A stretch of DNA of 64,000 nucleotides, taken from Xylocopa sonorina. Lineage: Eukaryota; Arthropoda; Insecta; Hymenoptera; Apidae. The translations under genes were made by a program, and so were the position numbers. The notes under the pieces were generated by a model that made no database searches, was not told the DNA's origin, and saw only the letters and a program-made list of their open reading frames with translations. Shown here piece after piece: positions 1 through 15,775 of the stretch. Within the stretch, counting starts at the first letter, position 1. Every line of letters begins with the position of its first letter. Location: assembly GCF_050948175.1 (NCBI RefSeq), contig NC_135200.1:13073001-13137000 (forward strand), given 5' to 3'.

Positions 1-3000
1 GGTCTCAATCGAGCGTAGATTCGCCGTTCCGAAACGGTCATAAATAACCGGTGGGACTCATGTTCGATCGGTTCCTGCATTACTCGAGCACACCAGACAC
101 CGCGTTAAATCTCCTTCCCCTCTATATTATCTTGTCCGTTTAGCCGAGGCGCGTGCGCTGGCTCCTGCCACGGGAGATAAACTGGATAAGCTTGATAGCG
201 TTTAACAACCTCGCGATTCTATCTTCGCCGAGTACGCTCGTTCCGCCTCCCTTGTCCCAACGATTTTTCTCCACACCGGAGAAAGAGTCACGAATACTTT
301 TTCCAACGCTAACGCCTCGAGTTTTCATCGCGGCGGGTAACGAGAATCGGTTGTACGGCGACCAACGGTATCGAAACGCACCGTGGCCAGTTTGCACGGC
401 TGCCCACGCGTCTCACTTGGACGAAGACCGACGAGATCGATAAATTACCCTCGCGAAGCGGGTGAAGATTAACATTATTCGCTCGCCTGGTCTTACCATT
501 ACGGAAGAACGTCGCGTTCGACGGACTTAATAGAGCCGTTTCTATTTTAAACGTCGTAATAGCGCGTTTTAATTTCTCGCGTACGTTGGTGATAAAATCA
601 TTCCGCGAAACCAGTCGCGTTATACAATGTGCGGAGTGGAGAACCAGTCCGGGACACGCTGCCTGGCCAGAAGTAAGTCCGTTCCACGGGTTTTCTTTCC
701 GGCGACACGGCTTGCACAATCGAGCAGGCCGCTCTAAGGTAACGAGTCACCCGCGGAAAGGCTCGGTTGGTTGCTCGATCGATCGGTTAATCGCGCGACA
801 CCACTTTCGCGACGGGAACAGACCGGGGCGTTAATTGCCGGACCGCTCGAGACGCATCAGGAGGGAAATCGAGGGTGTCGGGTGGCACGCGAGGAGAGAA
901 CGCGGCGCTTAATTGCGATCGCGATACGCTCGCGGACGCGGATCGGTTTAGAAAACGAACAGGGGGCCCTCTCTTTCGTTCCTCGACTCTCTCGCACGGC
1001 TGGTATCCTCGTACCTACGGTTTTACGTGTGCACGCGCGCACCGCTCCTCGCCTTCTACGGCTTTTGTTCGCCGCTTTTGTTTCCTTCGAACGGCACGTC
1101 CCCCCGGCAAACTTTCACCCGCTCGACTCTCGATCGCTCCAATCGGTATCCCTGCGCGATAGACGGTATCGCCGTTGTGTTTCTTAGATCGTCGTCACTT
1201 TCGCGCAGCGTTGCAAACGGAATTCGTCGCGGAACGGTTGATACTGTTCGTAAAGGGATAAATGTTTCTCGATATCGGGAAAGACGTTACCCTCGAGGTG
1301 AAGAGAGTCAATGTCCAGCTGGCTGGACTTCCGGCAGCTCGTAATCGAACCGTGTGAATCTCCTCCGTTGGGCGCACGTGCGTGTCCGACTGTGCGGTTC
1401 GCGTCTCGTGCGCACGCTTGCTCGCAAACCTCTAGTTAACTTTTACGAGGTTTCGACTCGTGAACGAGGATCCGAATCGTTCCTCGTTACTCGCCCCGTG
1501 CCGAATTACGACGGACTGGTTACGCAACGACCGCGAGGCCCCGTTCTCAGAGGCAAACGGGGACCGCGAACGCTCGACGAAAATACGGCCGCGGAGGAAA
1601 GAGGTGTCGTAGGAGGCGGTGAAGGAGACAGACGGTTGCGACACCCAGCCGTGGTCTACATTCGTCCCGATAGTTCACCAGTCGATACAACGAATCCTTT
1701 CTCTCTCTCTTCCTCTTCTGCCTCGCTTCTAGCTTCTCTCTTTCTCGGTTATTCAGCATCGTTAAAAGGAGATACAGTTTAGATCGTTACACGCCGCGGC
1801 TTTCACTTTTCCTGCCTCTCGAACACCCACTCCCAGGCGACGTGCTGTGGGAGAGAACGATCCGCAGCCGCCACAATCGGAGTCGTCGCTATCTTACCTC
1901 GTTCGATCTGTATCCATCTCCCACCTATCCTCCTCCCTCTGCAGGCTTTTGAGTAAGCGAAACTTACTCGCGGCGATGCCCACTTCTCCTATCCTATCAC
2001 CATCCCCATTTCTCTCCTTTACGGACACTCCCGCAGCGGTCGAGGGACGCGCTTCCAAGTGGAACGTCCGCGAGATCCGCAGTCACCCTTTGCTCCAGCG
2101 AGCAGCCATTGTAACCGACCTGTGCTGGCCTCGACCTCGACGGCCCCTCGCAGAACCGCGATTCGAGAGTAAATAATATCGACTAGAAAGCCGGCCGCGC
2201 GAACGAACGCGGTTCACCGGCCTTGACCCACTGATCTCGTCCCAAGGCGGATGCAAAATTTCAGACGCCATCCGTCGCGCGCAAAGGCCGCTCGATTTAA
2301 CCGAATTTAACTCGGAGGAGCGTAAGAGGGTGGCTGTTTTTTTTTGCAACGGGACGGGAATCGCGGAAACGCGGATTTATCGCGAGCGCGAAGCAACCGG
2401 TCGGCTCTACGCCCGCGCTCCGCTCGATAAATCATCTAAGAACGGCCGGACGCGGCGTTAACTCTATTATTATTTACGAGCGGCCTACGAGGCTGACCCC
2501 CGCGTTATTTCTCAGTATTACGCGTTACCAGCGATTGTAATTCATTGTCGAGGCTTTTGCTGCGCTTCGATCGCGCGATACGGCCCGCTACGCCGCTCGA
2601 GCACCGCGGCTCTCCCTCGTTCGTTTATCGCGCCGCTTTCAACCCCTCGCGCGTCGACGAGCAACGTTGCCTCGCGATCCTGCGACACCGGATCGATGCT
2701 TTCGTTTCGTTGGATCGTTTTTTCGGTGACTTACGCGTCTCTCGATCGATCGACGATCGTATCTCTACGAGATACCGGCGGCTAATTTGTCTCGCAGCGC
2801 CGTCGGGGTCTCGGTTAATTAAATCGTTGAATTAAAACGGCAGATTTAACCATCGCATGCTAATGCGACCGAGGGACGCTTAAATGAAACCACCGCTTGA
2901 TCCCTCGAAGGAATTTTAAATCCGGATATACGAGCGACTTTGATTACCCTTCGAAGCGTCGCTTTAGCGTTCCTTTAGCGATTTTACATTTTTCGAGCCG

Positions 3001-6000
3001 TTTTAAGTACCATCCTCGCTCTATAATCGTTCGTAAAACAGCGCTGAAGAGGAACCACCATCGCGAATGCTCGAAAATATTTACGCGTAACTTGGAGACG
3101 CGATTCGTGGCAGGGGGCGAGTTCTCGAAGGCAGGGACGACCTCGCGGAAAGTAGGTTTCGGGGAAATGCGCGACGGTGCGCGTCCCGTAATGGAGCCGC
3201 GGGCTTTTCTAGCGGTAAAACGGGCTTAAAAGTCGCGGGACGAGAGCGGTCGTGGTCGGAATCGTGGGATACGCGGTCGAGAGAGAGGGTGGGCCGATGG
3301 GGCGGCTGAACGAGAAAGGGACGAGAAGGAGGCAGCGAGGCCGCGCGCGCTTACAGGCTTCTGCACTTTTCTGCTCGCTGGACGGTGTCGCCTTAACAAG
3401 CCGGGAAACGGAAACCCGTCCCGGAACAGATCCGGGAACAGGTTTCCTCGTGCTCTCTCTCTGAACGTAATCGAAATGACCGCGCGACGCGCATCTGCAT
3501 ACTAAATCGTCCTGGGATGGTATGCCGTCCGCTTCGAATCAATTAGACCGGGTGACGTTAGCGGTGTAAGGCTATCGAGAGAGGCTTCGAGGTGGCGGCC
3601 AAGAGAAACGAGAGATTCGAATCGAGATTCCCGATGGTTGACCTGGTTCTCGATAAACCTTGCATCTTCGAACGTCGTAGCTTTTCTTTCCTTCTTTTTG
3701 ATAGGATTTTTATGTATCGATGATCAAAGTAGCGCGAGAAAGATCGCATAGAATTGATTCTAGAGAAGTGCCACGCGTTACGATTTCTTGACCTGTTCTC
3801 TCGATCTAGAAATTAGTTTCGCGATTGCGTACTTGTTGCGTTCGCGATCGATAGGCGTCGAAAGATCGCCTCGCGGGAACGTCGATGTCCGTACCTTCTT
3901 CGAATGGAAGTCTGGAACTCTTCGAGCCAGTCGTCTAGAAGAAAAGTTGGGATGACGGAAGTGAGCGAGGACCAGTTCCAGGCGTTGTTTACCTCCCGCG
4001 AAAAAGGGTCGAGAGAAACGGAAGTGAGATCCCGATCGCTCGCGAATGGTCGCCGCCGAGCGTTCCGGTTTTCCCGTTTGCTTTCGCGGAAAAAACGGAG
4101 GGAATCTAGAAAGTCGAGCGCGTACGATCTTCGATGGAGAAATTTCACGGTTCGTTAGATCGGACACCGCCGGGTGGGTAAGCGATTCTGAATTGTAATT
4201 GCATCCGACGAATTATTCCCGGTGCACATCGTTGCGCCACGTCCCGCTGGATAACACTGTCGAGGTCTGCTCGATACCTTTTAACGCTCGAGCCGATCGT
4301 CGAATGTTTCCGAGGCGCGCCGTTTGCATTCCTCGATCAATCGGCTGGAAATTATTGCCACCGTTGACTCCCCGTTTAGGTGAAATTGCCTACGAATTTA
4401 ATGAAAAGCTCACGCTCGCGGCTCTTGCGTCCGAATATCTTTTTAAACGAGAACAAAATTTATTTTATACGATATAGTTGCAAGTATACAGTGTTACGAT
4501 TAGCGAACGATGGATTTTTTAATTAACGGATTTCTGAATGCACCACTGCCAATTAGCCGACCGACTACTCTTAATGTCCGCGAACGAGATAAAAATTGTA
4601 GCGTCCGGTAGTACTTGAAGGAGGTGGAAAGTCGGAAAATAACTCTGTCTTCGTTTGACAGTCTAAATTGGAAAATCGTTTTAAACGAGCGAACGAGATT
4701 CCCCGCGGAGAGCGTTGGAACGAGTAGCTTGTAATTTTGGACAGGATAAGTAACGAGGGACGCGCGTGAAAAGACCGTAAAGATTGATTCAACGGAGGAG
4801 CCGTATATTACTAGCCGGCACGGTGGATTTTTATTGCTCGTAGGTTTCAACGAGGCGCTACTTTATACGAGCGTAGTCGGCGTAGTAAACATAATTCGTT
4901 TTCTTCCCGATGTAAGCTGCCCCGTGGCCTCTCTCGAGCCGCAATAACGTTTACTCGCGACTCGTTTTTCATCTTTCCGCGGCGTCTATCCTTCCTTGCG
5001 TACCAACTCGATTCGAACGGGAAATATCCGCCTCCGACATTTCCTACCGCTTCCCTCGGACATCCGTCTCCTCCTCTTCTCCTCCTCCCCCGTTTCCTTT
5101 TCCCGTAACCTTGTATTTTTCTCCTCTTTTTTTGCAATCCTTCCGTCATCCGAGCCGGAACCACTTGTTCGACGCTCCATCCGGCCGTGCGGAAGAGCTC
5201 GAAGAAGCGGCAGTTCCGGTCGTTCGAGGGACCTCTCGAGATGTGTATTTCCGATGATATTTTCGAGGTTCGAGAGGCAATCCGTTGGAAATACCGATAC
5301 GACCAGTCGAGCCGTGAAGTAATCTTTTCGCGCAAATATTGACGAACATCTCGACGGAAGCCACTCGCGAATCGACGCGCGCGTCCTTCAGGGGAAGCGG
5401 GTCGAGTGCCGCAGCGGAGTGAATCGGCGATCGTGCGTAATTTAAGCTACGCGATGAAACGGACGATTAAACGGAACCGAGCGAGGGAAGAAGCCGAAAA
5501 TTAGACGTTTCCTTTCCTCCACGCGCACGGATTTCCATTCAACTTTCGTTTCATTTATCGCTGGTCCCAGCCGATAGGAAAGTCGATAGCGTACTTGGTT
5601 GTTAACTCCTTTCTCGCGTTCCGGTTTCCTTCCATCGTAACGCGTTGTCGTTCGTTCGTTGCGTCGATGCGCGTCCTCCGACGCGATTCTGCTCAGCCTC
5701 TTTTCGGCTGGTTCTTAGTGCCCATTGTGCGATCGACCTCCTTGCGCGCAGCTGGGAAACCGTCCACGGCACCCAGGCATCTCTGCGTTCTTCGATTCTA
5801 CGCGTATACTCTCTGCACGCGCGAGTAACACGTTTGATGCAGCACTGAACGCGAGAAATGATGAACCGTCTGCATTCTAACCTTTGTCCGACTTCGTCGA
5901 CACGCACCAAGGATCGTATACCTCTATTCAAGCCTAGGAGATGCGCCCAGTTCTACAAATAAATGTTTAGAGCCGTTCTATCGGAGTAAAGCTAACTTCT

Positions 6001-9000
6001 ATTCTAATCAGGAATTATTTGCAAAAAACCTAGCCTTCTTTTCGACGTTTCGTATAGAATTGAGTAAAGAATCGTTGAAAAATGTTTGTAGAATAATATA
6101 ATTTCGTTGATCGTTCTTTCGTGGCAGCTAATCAGATTCGCTCGTGGTCCGCAACATCGATACACCCGTCTCTTCCCACCGTCATCCCTCAAATATTGAC
6201 CGTACGGGTAAATATTGGCGTTGCCTGGCCCACAGCGATGCTTTCCACCAGGATGCCTCTATAAATGTACCAGGGCTGTCGAGCAAAGAACTTGCGAAAC
6301 TTCCGGGCTTACGGAACGGCTTTACGATCTTTACGAGCACCCCACGCGTCCCTGCCTTTCGCGGCGCGTAATGTCGACGCTGATCCCGTGAACTTTTCAG
6401 CTTCCGCCATCGAAAACTGGACGCGCCACTCCGCGCGGATGTCGGACGATCTTTGAGAAATCCTCAGCCAAAGAGGGACCACGCCTAATTGCGTCTAAGT
6501 CTCCTCGACAGGGGATTTTCATGGCAGTTTTCAACGAACCGCTGTCCCTCGACTCGATGCTTCTAAAGTCTTCGAAAGCCTCTGGTCAAAGCTCTCGCGA
6601 GACGAGGGAACGACGAAAGCCGCGTTGAGGATGGTCGATACTTTCGTCGCGAATTCATCAATCGATTTTCTCTAGAAAAATTTATATTCATGCGTCTAGT
6701 TTTAGTCGAAACGTAGATAATTTCGATTGAAATCGCAGGAACGTTGGGACGAAGCTGCGAACTCGTTCTATCTTCTTAGACGAGAAGATTTTCAAGAACA
6801 AAGTTCGAGCACAGTCTACGATTATCCGACTAAGAAACACCAGTGCTACTTATCCAGAGTCGCGTCACGCGATGAAGACGTAGCTAGCGAAGAAACGTTC
6901 CTGAGAGACGCGCGAGGTCCTCGGAGTACAAGAAGAGGCGGTGTTCTCGCAACCTAGAGGTGTCTACCAGGAACAAGAATAAAGGAGGGAGGACAAAGAG
7001 GTCCTATTAAAATTCGAGCAAACAGACCGCCTCTGCCGTGAAAGAGATGCTCCCGTCGAGGCTAAAAAGGAACGCAAGAACCAGTCCATCGGGTTTCTTG
7101 CACCGACCCGGGACTCTTTCCCTCTCTGTCCCCGAAAAGGTGCAGTCTCACGACTTTTCGTGCCTACCAATGACCGACGAGTTCCAGCTCGTATCCACCG
7201 ACACGATATCAACGGACACGATAATTTCTCGGGCAACGAACGAACGACCAACGGAAGACAATCGAGAGATATCTCTCTCGTCCTCCTCCTCTTTCGTGGA
7301 TCGTTTCAAATTCCGAGACGAAGTCGTGGGGAAGAAAAACCTGCCGGAAGACACGCACCAGGCTTTCATCGGCTGCGTATCCTTTCGAGGATACGTTCGA
7401 CGTTAACCGATCGTTGCTTCGTTTGCATTTTCGTCTCTGATTTCCTTGGATCGTGAAATTTCGAAGGGCGAGGCGAGATGTGATCCTCGAGGAACGGTTT
7501 AACGGTGGTCCGTGTCAGTGCCAGCTGGTTCGTAGCGAGGTACACCCGAATTTCTACCGCGGCCTCGGCGAAAAACGAGCAGAAAGGGAGAAAGCGTCAG
7601 TGGGTTAAGGTCGCCCAGCCGCGTACGCGTGGGCGTTCTTACAATCTCCATAAATATTTGCGAAACAATCGACGAACCTATCGAAAGTAACGTCCGACGG
7701 CTAATGGCTGGCGATCGATTTATCGCGCTGACTTGTCTCCTTCCACGATGGGCGCGAGGGACTCGAGTCGTTTCCAGATAGTTTAAGAATTAAATGGAAC
7801 GCGCGCGCGAACCGCGTTATCGCTCGAACGTTCTTTAAGATCGCCTCTGGAGGCGTAACTTCTGCGCCGCTGGGTACGTGGCGATCGAAAAAAGAACGAA
7901 TCGAGGAAAGGAAAGAAACGGGACAAAGGGTGGGCCGCGATGGCGACCAGGCTGCGAAACGAAGAAACGAGCGACCGGTTCGCCTCTACTCGGGGAGTGG
8001 GGTTTGCGCGAGGAGTACGCGGGTTTCAGGGCGGAAGTCGAATCCTGGAAACCAGGACAACGGTGCCCGCTCGCAGCTCCTCGACTTATTGTCTTTGGTC
8101 ACGTGAAACTGCACGAACGGGACGACGACGCCAGCGGCGGCCGAGTAATTTCAATTATAACGGCCCATTTAATTACTGACGTCAGAGAATCGTGGGACGC
8201 GCGCACGGTCGCTTTCAGAACCGATTACAACGCCTACGGCGCGACTTTTCTCAGAGCGTGGGCAATCGTGAACTGACCTCTCTACCGCTCCTCCATTTTT
8301 TTCATTACTATCCAAGCGTCGCAGCTGTATCTCACCTTCCTTATTCCACGATTACAAAGGCATTCGTAATCATTTATTTATCGCGATATAAAAGCAGCGG
8401 TGTTTCGCAATTTGCGATAGCTACCCGTGGACCAACAGCAGAGAGCAGGAAACGCGACGCGGATATCGTTGCAATATCCGATATACACCGTGTAGTTTCA
8501 ACTCTGTTCGACGGTAGACTCGAACGTTTGCGCCATACAAGCCAGAGTTGATTAATATTGTCATCGTGCAGAATCGAGCGAAACAAAACAACCAGCGGTT
8601 CTGTTATCGACAGGTGAACCCCTCGTAACGGACCTCGGTATTACGGGTATTAACGATGGTTACGTAAAACGGAAAAACGAACGAAGCAATTACGCGGAAG
8701 ACACGCAACGCGTTCACGGTCTTGTTAAACGTTCGACGAATGCAGAGATGAAATTAATCAACTTTCTTCTAACCGTGCTCGTTTTAATAACAGCTACGTA
8801 AAACGATGTCTTCGTTGCAGTAACGATCAGTGACAACATCTTTGCCCGCTGGTTGCTTTCACTTCGAGTCGAAGAAGGATCAAAGAATAGTAGAAGAAAT
8901 GCTGCTGTGGATGTCTTTACAAGTCGCTGTTACTTGGAAGCGTTTTTGAAAGAAATAAACTTCGTACGATAATATATAATATGGTTGAACAGCAGGCAAA

Positions 9001-12000
9001 GTTTGCCAATGAGATTTAGAACCGTTCTGGGAACCAGAGAACGTGATTAAAAATTGAAATTAGTTCTGGGGTATAATTAAAAACCGAAACGAAGTAGCGC
9101 GTCTGACGCGGAACGAATCCAATTATAAAGCTCTCGAATCGCGTCCCGTCGATACTCGAAATTTGATCGGTGCACCGCACAGGAAGTCGCGGGAATTATC
9201 TCGCGAGCGGAATATTCTCCCACGTTGGCGCGCTGCAAATGTGACTCGATCAGTTTGCGAGCAGCGTTTCGCGATGTAATGGTGTTCACGAGTACGAGGC
9301 AGCGACTTTCAGAGGCTCTCGATAACGCGCAGCACACGAGGCGAAGTTCCCCCTCGTTATCGCTTCGATAACCGAACTGTGAATCTTTGATTCGAGCGTA
9401 ATCTCCAAACATTATCTTACCCAAACATTAGTCTTACTCATCTAATCCCAAAGTGTACCCAATATCCTGTTTCCACGGTACGTGATCTCATCCCGCGCCT
9501 CGTTACTCATCCTCGCACTTTACCCTCGCCGTTTCATCCCTTGTTGTCCGTTTACCCCTACTTTTCGAGCCTCGAGATCCATATCCGCGACAGTGTACTC
9601 CCTGGCCAGCGCCATCGCTTAACGAGCGCAGCCATCGAAGCGGCTGGTGTAACTCCGTGCAACTTTCGAACGTCGTCCCGTATACCTCGTAAACCCATCG
9701 TCCCAGCGCGATAAAATTATCGAGCAAGGATTAAACGCGTACGTGCAACGCGTTACGAGGTAATCGCGTGGTAATGGAGCCGGTGTACCTAGTGCAGTGT
9801 CGCGCGTTAATTATTCAGCCGTTTACCAAGCCGGAAACCAAGTGGATTCTGGATGAAGATTGAACCTTCCGCTTCGTGGAAAGGCGACGCGAGCTCGAGT
9901 GCCGGACGTCGTTCAGCGTGGAACGTGTTAATTACCCGGCGAAGGAGGAACGCGCGCGATCGAGCGGTGGCTCGATCATTTCATGTACCAAGCCCGTAAT
10001 AGGGGATAAAAGGACGCGCGGTGGACGAGAGCCACGAGGACGGCTTTATTCTCGTTTACGAGGAGTAAAGCGATTGGTGTAACTGGAGCGTTACGAACTG
10101 GTCCTGGTTTCTCGTTGCGCGAACGCGATTCGAGTATCGTCCTCTCGCCACCTGGAAACGGAACGGGATATCGAGAAAAAGCGTACGATTCATTCTCATT
10201 TCCAATCGGACGATCAATTATAGACAGCGAGCGAGCGGATTCGCGGAGGTGGACGTCGAGGACGTCTCTTCCGCAGGAAACGAGGAGATCGCTCGGTGCT
10301 CGCGTCTAATTGGTTCGTTACCGGTGGCACTCTGCAGCGCGATTACAGCCGGGCTAGAAAAAATCTAGAGGGAAGAACGCGAGCGGGTGGAAACAAGGAA
10401 CGGTGAATGAAAACGAAGCTCGCGTGAATGAGGAGGAGGAGGACCACGAAGAAGCAGGCGCAGGAGGCCTCGCGTTCTTCAGCCACGAGCCGGTGAGCGT
10501 AAAGTTCTTTATCGCGGATCCGCGCTTTATGTCGCGAGCCGGTTTCTCGTTCTAACCGGTGAAAAAAAGCTCGTTACGTCCTGGCTGACTATCGACCGAC
10601 GCGGTAACGATAAATCTTCTTCATAGAGAAGATAATGGAGGAGGGACGGCCGATTAGTCTCATTGATTAATACACGGCTGATAACGGTTGATCGATCGGC
10701 TTTTGATTAAGGCCTTCGCTGCTATCGTCTCGTATATTCCTCACTTACGGGTTATTGCTTGCTAATTGGTGCTCCAAATATTCGCGTCGCTTTTAGAAAC
10801 AATATTTCCGAAGCTGAATCTAATCTTCGTTCTCTTACCAAAACTGAAGATCGTTAAGGTAAACGAGAAACAGCTGTAACAAACAAACGATCAAGATTTT
10901 CTAATCTTCCGGTACGCGTGTAGTTCGTGGAGCGAGCCAATACGCGTTCTATTTATTTCGATAAGATAATGGTAGCAGGCGAAATCGTCGTTGTTTTCGA
11001 CAGAATCGTTCACTATTTATTTAACGAGTCACCGTGCGCGAGACGATCGTAAAGCCCGTCCACGATTCATCCTCGAATCGTCGATAATTCATCCTAATCG
11101 ACCGCGCAATAACTCGAGGAGGCTTTTAAACGATCAGCTTCTCGTGGAAGAAAGAACGATTTAAAGGCTCGCGTTCCCTCGAAGATAGAGGATACGCTCG
11201 CAGTCGTAAAACTGACGCGTGCCCGGCAAAGTGGCCAGTAAATTCCCAACCGATTCCGCGACGCGCACGCCTCTTATCGACGGCTCGAGCGCCGACGCGT
11301 CTCTTCTTTCGTCTCTATTAATTTGCATCCGACGACCATCGATGGTCCCATCGATGGCTTCGACACGGAAATAGAACGGCTCGATCGCGAGTTTATTATT
11401 AGACCACGCAGACGACCATCGTTCCATTTTTCATTCGTCCAGATAACGCGCGCACGGGTCGATTGTGAAATAAGTCGTAGTCTCGAAACGATCTCTCCTT
11501 TTTAGGCCACGTTTTCGAGGAAATTCAATTGATTCGACGAATTCCTGTGGAAACGTAGCTTTTTAAGAGTACGTAGCGAGGAGACAGGAACGAGGGCGAA
11601 CGTACGCATCTCGACACAGTGGGTCGACCTTCTGGGTCGGTCGTTACGGTAAATCCCTCCACGATGAATGCGATCGGAAGGCAAAGCAGGCCTCGTGGAA
11701 GCCGTCTACATCGTAGAATAAAATGGGACCGCGAAAGGGGGTCTCGTAAACGCGGAACGTACAGAGACTGATAATGGAGCACCGTAATGGCGCCTTCCGC
11801 TCTTCCTAGACAGATAGCGTGCCCCGGCTAAGCGACCGTTCTCGCGACTTATCTCCAATTATATTAGCGCCCTTTTAACTCGATCGCGTTATTTCGCGCG
11901 TTTTCATCACCGATTACCATCACCGTGGGCGACGCTAATTTTTATTCATTCCGCTTAATCGAGCGGTCGCGCGATTCACGCTGGTATCGGCAACCTTAAT

Positions 12001-15000
12001 GGCGACGCGTCCGTTCGGGAAGTGGTAACTTTGTGCTAACTTTATGGTACTTCACTTGGGGAGTTGGTTTTTTGTTTTCGATCGCGAGGCATCGTCCGCC
12101 GGGTCGTTAATGACGAGGAGATAACTCGATGCGGGATCGTGTGTGCCTCTATGGTCGATAATGGCGGTATTTAGGAGTCACCGATCAGACGGAACTCGAC
12201 GGACGCGGTAATAAACGTAAAACGCGACTTGCGCGCGCGTTAAAGCCATTTTGACCGTATTCGATTGAAATTCTCGAACAGCCGCGATCCTGGACCCACC
12301 AGCGGGAGAAGGATATCGCTCGCCGTCGCGAATCCTTGCGCTTTGGTAATAACGAGCGGATGTCCTTGCGTCCGAGCGAGAGTCGGTTGCTCGTTTACTC
12401 GCGAATGTACACGGTTTACTTTGGTGTTTTTTTTTTTTCGAATCGATATTTCCTTTTCCTTTCTGTTATCTCAGTTGCGAGGAAATCAATTTTCGCAACG
12501 TATCTTTAACAGAGTTGCATCGACGTAGACGCGCCTCCACTTTCCACGGAGGTCGAAGCACGAGCTTTCAAGTCCGTGACTCTTATAGCCAATCGAAGCG
12601 GCAACCTTGAGCGTGCGAGTAGTCATGAACAAGCCGTAAGTTACGAATTAGTAACAGACGCCCACGAAATCGCCTCGTGCACCCATCGACGCACCCCAGG
12701 CGTTTTTCGTTCTTACGTCAGAAGGGGGAGAGCTTTCGCGAGTGATGCACCGCCGGTTTCTTTCCTTCGCGGACCGGCAGGTTATGCAATCGAGCGGGAC
12801 ACGACGATTGTCTCGGTCGATCGATCCTTCCGCGGATATTCTCACGGGCCCCCATCGGTGGCTGGCCCAGGACCGTCTGTAATTTTACTCGCGACTTCTC
12901 CACGATCGACGCGACGCACCCTTCTCTCTGACTCGTCGTTTCTTGGCCAAACGATTTTATCAACATCGAAACGGCCCTTCTGCTCGTGCAATCACGCGCG
13001 TTCGCACGTCTCCACGTGCTTATAGCAATTACACTCCTCATCCTTGGACACCAGGAAAATTCCAGTTAGAGAGGATCGACGGATCGGTGGCTTCGACAAA
13101 CTGCTCGTTTCCGCTGGCGTAAAAATAGCTGAGATAAAAATTCTAGCGGCTCCACGCGAGGCTGATCACTCCTACACCTCGACGCGTCTAGCCCTTCGTT
13201 TCACAGTTGATAACACGCTCGTATAACCGAGGCGTCGGGGTTTTACGCGTGAAATTTATGCCCATCTAGGCGTCGCGTCCCTCCACCTGGCCAGCTTCAC
13301 CCACTCACCCTTCGTTTCAACGAGCGTCCCCTCGACTCTGCGAGGAGGTGTGGGTGGCTCGCAAAGCCGTTTCCCTGGCCCTTCGATCCGTACGTTTTAC
13401 GAACCGCAGCCGACGACGACCACAGCGAGGAAGGGGTGAAAGGCAACATCAAACGGCTTCCCGTTTGCCACCTTCTAACGCTGTTCTCGCTCGTTTGTAC
13501 GTACGTTTACGCTGCAGATCGCGCGAAAGGACGTGTTCGTCCTTTGCGGTGGCAACCACTCAGGTCCCCGTGGATTTTATCGCTGGAAAAGGGAAACTTT
13601 CCGGTTTACGCGCGGGCCAGGAACAACCGTAAGCGCGAAGCTTCTCGTTGGAACGTAAAACCGAAGGATTTATACCCAACGCGACGAATCGTCCCCGCTG
13701 ATCTTGGAGGAGATAGTTGGAGTACTGTAGCCGATAGCGATCGATAACTGCGGGGTAGAATAGCCGCGTGATTGACGATGACGAGAACAGATAGGATAGC
13801 CGAGAAGAGTCGTCAATAATCGATCGGTACCGAGGAGAGATCTCGTCGAAGGGGTCCGCGATTAGCCGGAGAACTTTCCGGGAAGTGTTCGCCGCGGTGG
13901 CGCGGAGAAAGAGTCTCGGACGCAGGTAAACCTATCGACGGTCTTGGAACACAGCGCCGCGAGAAAGTTCCTCGCGCGCGGAAGTTCCGCGTGAACCCGG
14001 GAAAAGTTGAAGCGTCCCGCGCGAGTTCGCCAGTTCGAGCCGATTAAGGTGATTCAAGTTCCAATTTGAAAGTTCAGCGAACGATTTGCTCGAAAGTTCG
14101 CGCCGCCTGGGATCTCGTCCTCGATATCGTCGCATCCTGGTCCCATCGTCGATCGATCTCGACACATTTTTCACGCCACTCGTGCTTGAATCGTGGGCAC
14201 GGACAGAAGGTGGTAGCCAAGGAGCAGTCCAGGAGTTTGACGTAACTTTACGAGAGGCATCTCGGGCATCGGCACGGTCCACTGAGCGAGCTGCGGCTAA
14301 TGCACGCGTGCAACGCGCCCCACCGCGCTTCGTGTAGGAGTAGAAAGTTGCTATTGTGCCTGGATCTGGTTTTATATAAATAGCTGCACTCGCGGGGCTC
14401 GATCCGTGGCTTGGATTTCCGGCGAATAATAAAATAACGCGCGTTTCCTGTTCAAACGGCCGTGCCTGGCATTTTTCATCGCGGCACTGGATGGGTACGG
14501 GACCAACGGTTCGTCCGTTCTCCGTTTCTCTCGCAGTTGACGATGCACGATGCGGACTCTCGATCGTCGGAATAATTCGTGACGAGCAACTGCTCTGAAA
14601 CAGTACCTCGAAACGGAGCAGCTTTTTTCCGCCGCGAGGCGGAGTATTCGGTGAACCAAACTGTACTTGGAACGCGAATCCATCTAGTCGGAATGAGAAC
14701 GATAGGTCGGAGGAAGTTGATCCTCGTGGTTTTCGCGTGTCCGTCGGGCGAGTAACGGCTTGTCAACCGGTGACCCGTGCCTCGAAACGCGCTGGGCCCG
14801 TTTCAGCAATATCGGCGAGTCGAGTGTTCCTCAAACAAGAGGAGAGACCGAAATGGAGGCCGCGCGGCGTCCAACTTTGCGCCGCGCTGCGTTTAACGAA
14901 CGGACGGATCCTAGCGAGCACTTCGAGATTCCTGTTCCTGGTACCGTTTCGAAGACGCTCGATCGAGGATGCGGAATACACGCGTACGCGGGGCGTACAT

Positions 15001-15775
15001 CGATGGGAATGGATATATGGTTCGCGTCGAAACTGAATTCCTTCGCGCGGTACCAACCAGCGTGTATCTTGGTGCAGGTCTCGCTCCACAGAGGGTGTTG
15101 CGTCTCGACGGATGGCGACCTTAGAGTCGCGATTCGAACGTACGCAAGTTCGCCAAGCTGTGAAATCGCTCGATTCAGAAGAAATTTAATCGCCAACTCC
15201 ATCGACTCTTCGTTATTAAATTATAAACGTTCCACGCGCGATGAATACCTCGTGAAAGAGTCCATTGCGAAAGTGACCGGTAATTCAGCGGTTCGACGAT
15301 GGTGCAAGTAGACGGTCCGTTTAACCGTGATTCGCGAGTAGATCTCTGGCCACGGAAATTCATGGAACAAAGTGGAATATCGATCGTTACCGTTTGAAAC
15401 GTGAAAGCAGGCGGACAACGGGCCAGTCGAGCGTCCCTCCAATTAATCACTAACAATACCCAACAGAGGGGCTGAGCCGTTGGCTAATAGCATTTCGTAA
15501 CAATCGCATTTCGTGGAAGCCCCGCGGCCCGTCGAATTTACCGAATCGTCTAATTGGACTAGCATATGGCGGTTACGCGGAGGATATCCGAGGTCGTGGA
15601 CGACTAGGCGCGCCAACGTCGATGCCTCTTTTTCCTTTTCCCCCGCTACCTTCTCTACCGCGAATAGCTCCGCCCGAACAAGCTCAATTTGTTGCCATAA
15701 ACAACGCAGAAATTCACGCGGCGAGGGAAAGGAGAGTCTCGATCAGCGATACCTCTCTCCTTCTACTTCTCTTTC

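Noticed and set aside
8388..8400. TATAAAAG string resembling a core promoter
   Set aside because: No initiator at the right spacing or coding sequence downstream could be tied to it.
12475..12636. Strong acceptor (tttctgttatctcag) and gtaagt donor bracketing 162 bp
   Set aside because: All three frames contain a stop before the donor, so it is not a coding exon; a non-coding exon cannot be excluded but has no support.
14371..14385. TATATAAATAG string resembling a TATA box
   Set aside because: No gene follows on either strand; likely chance.
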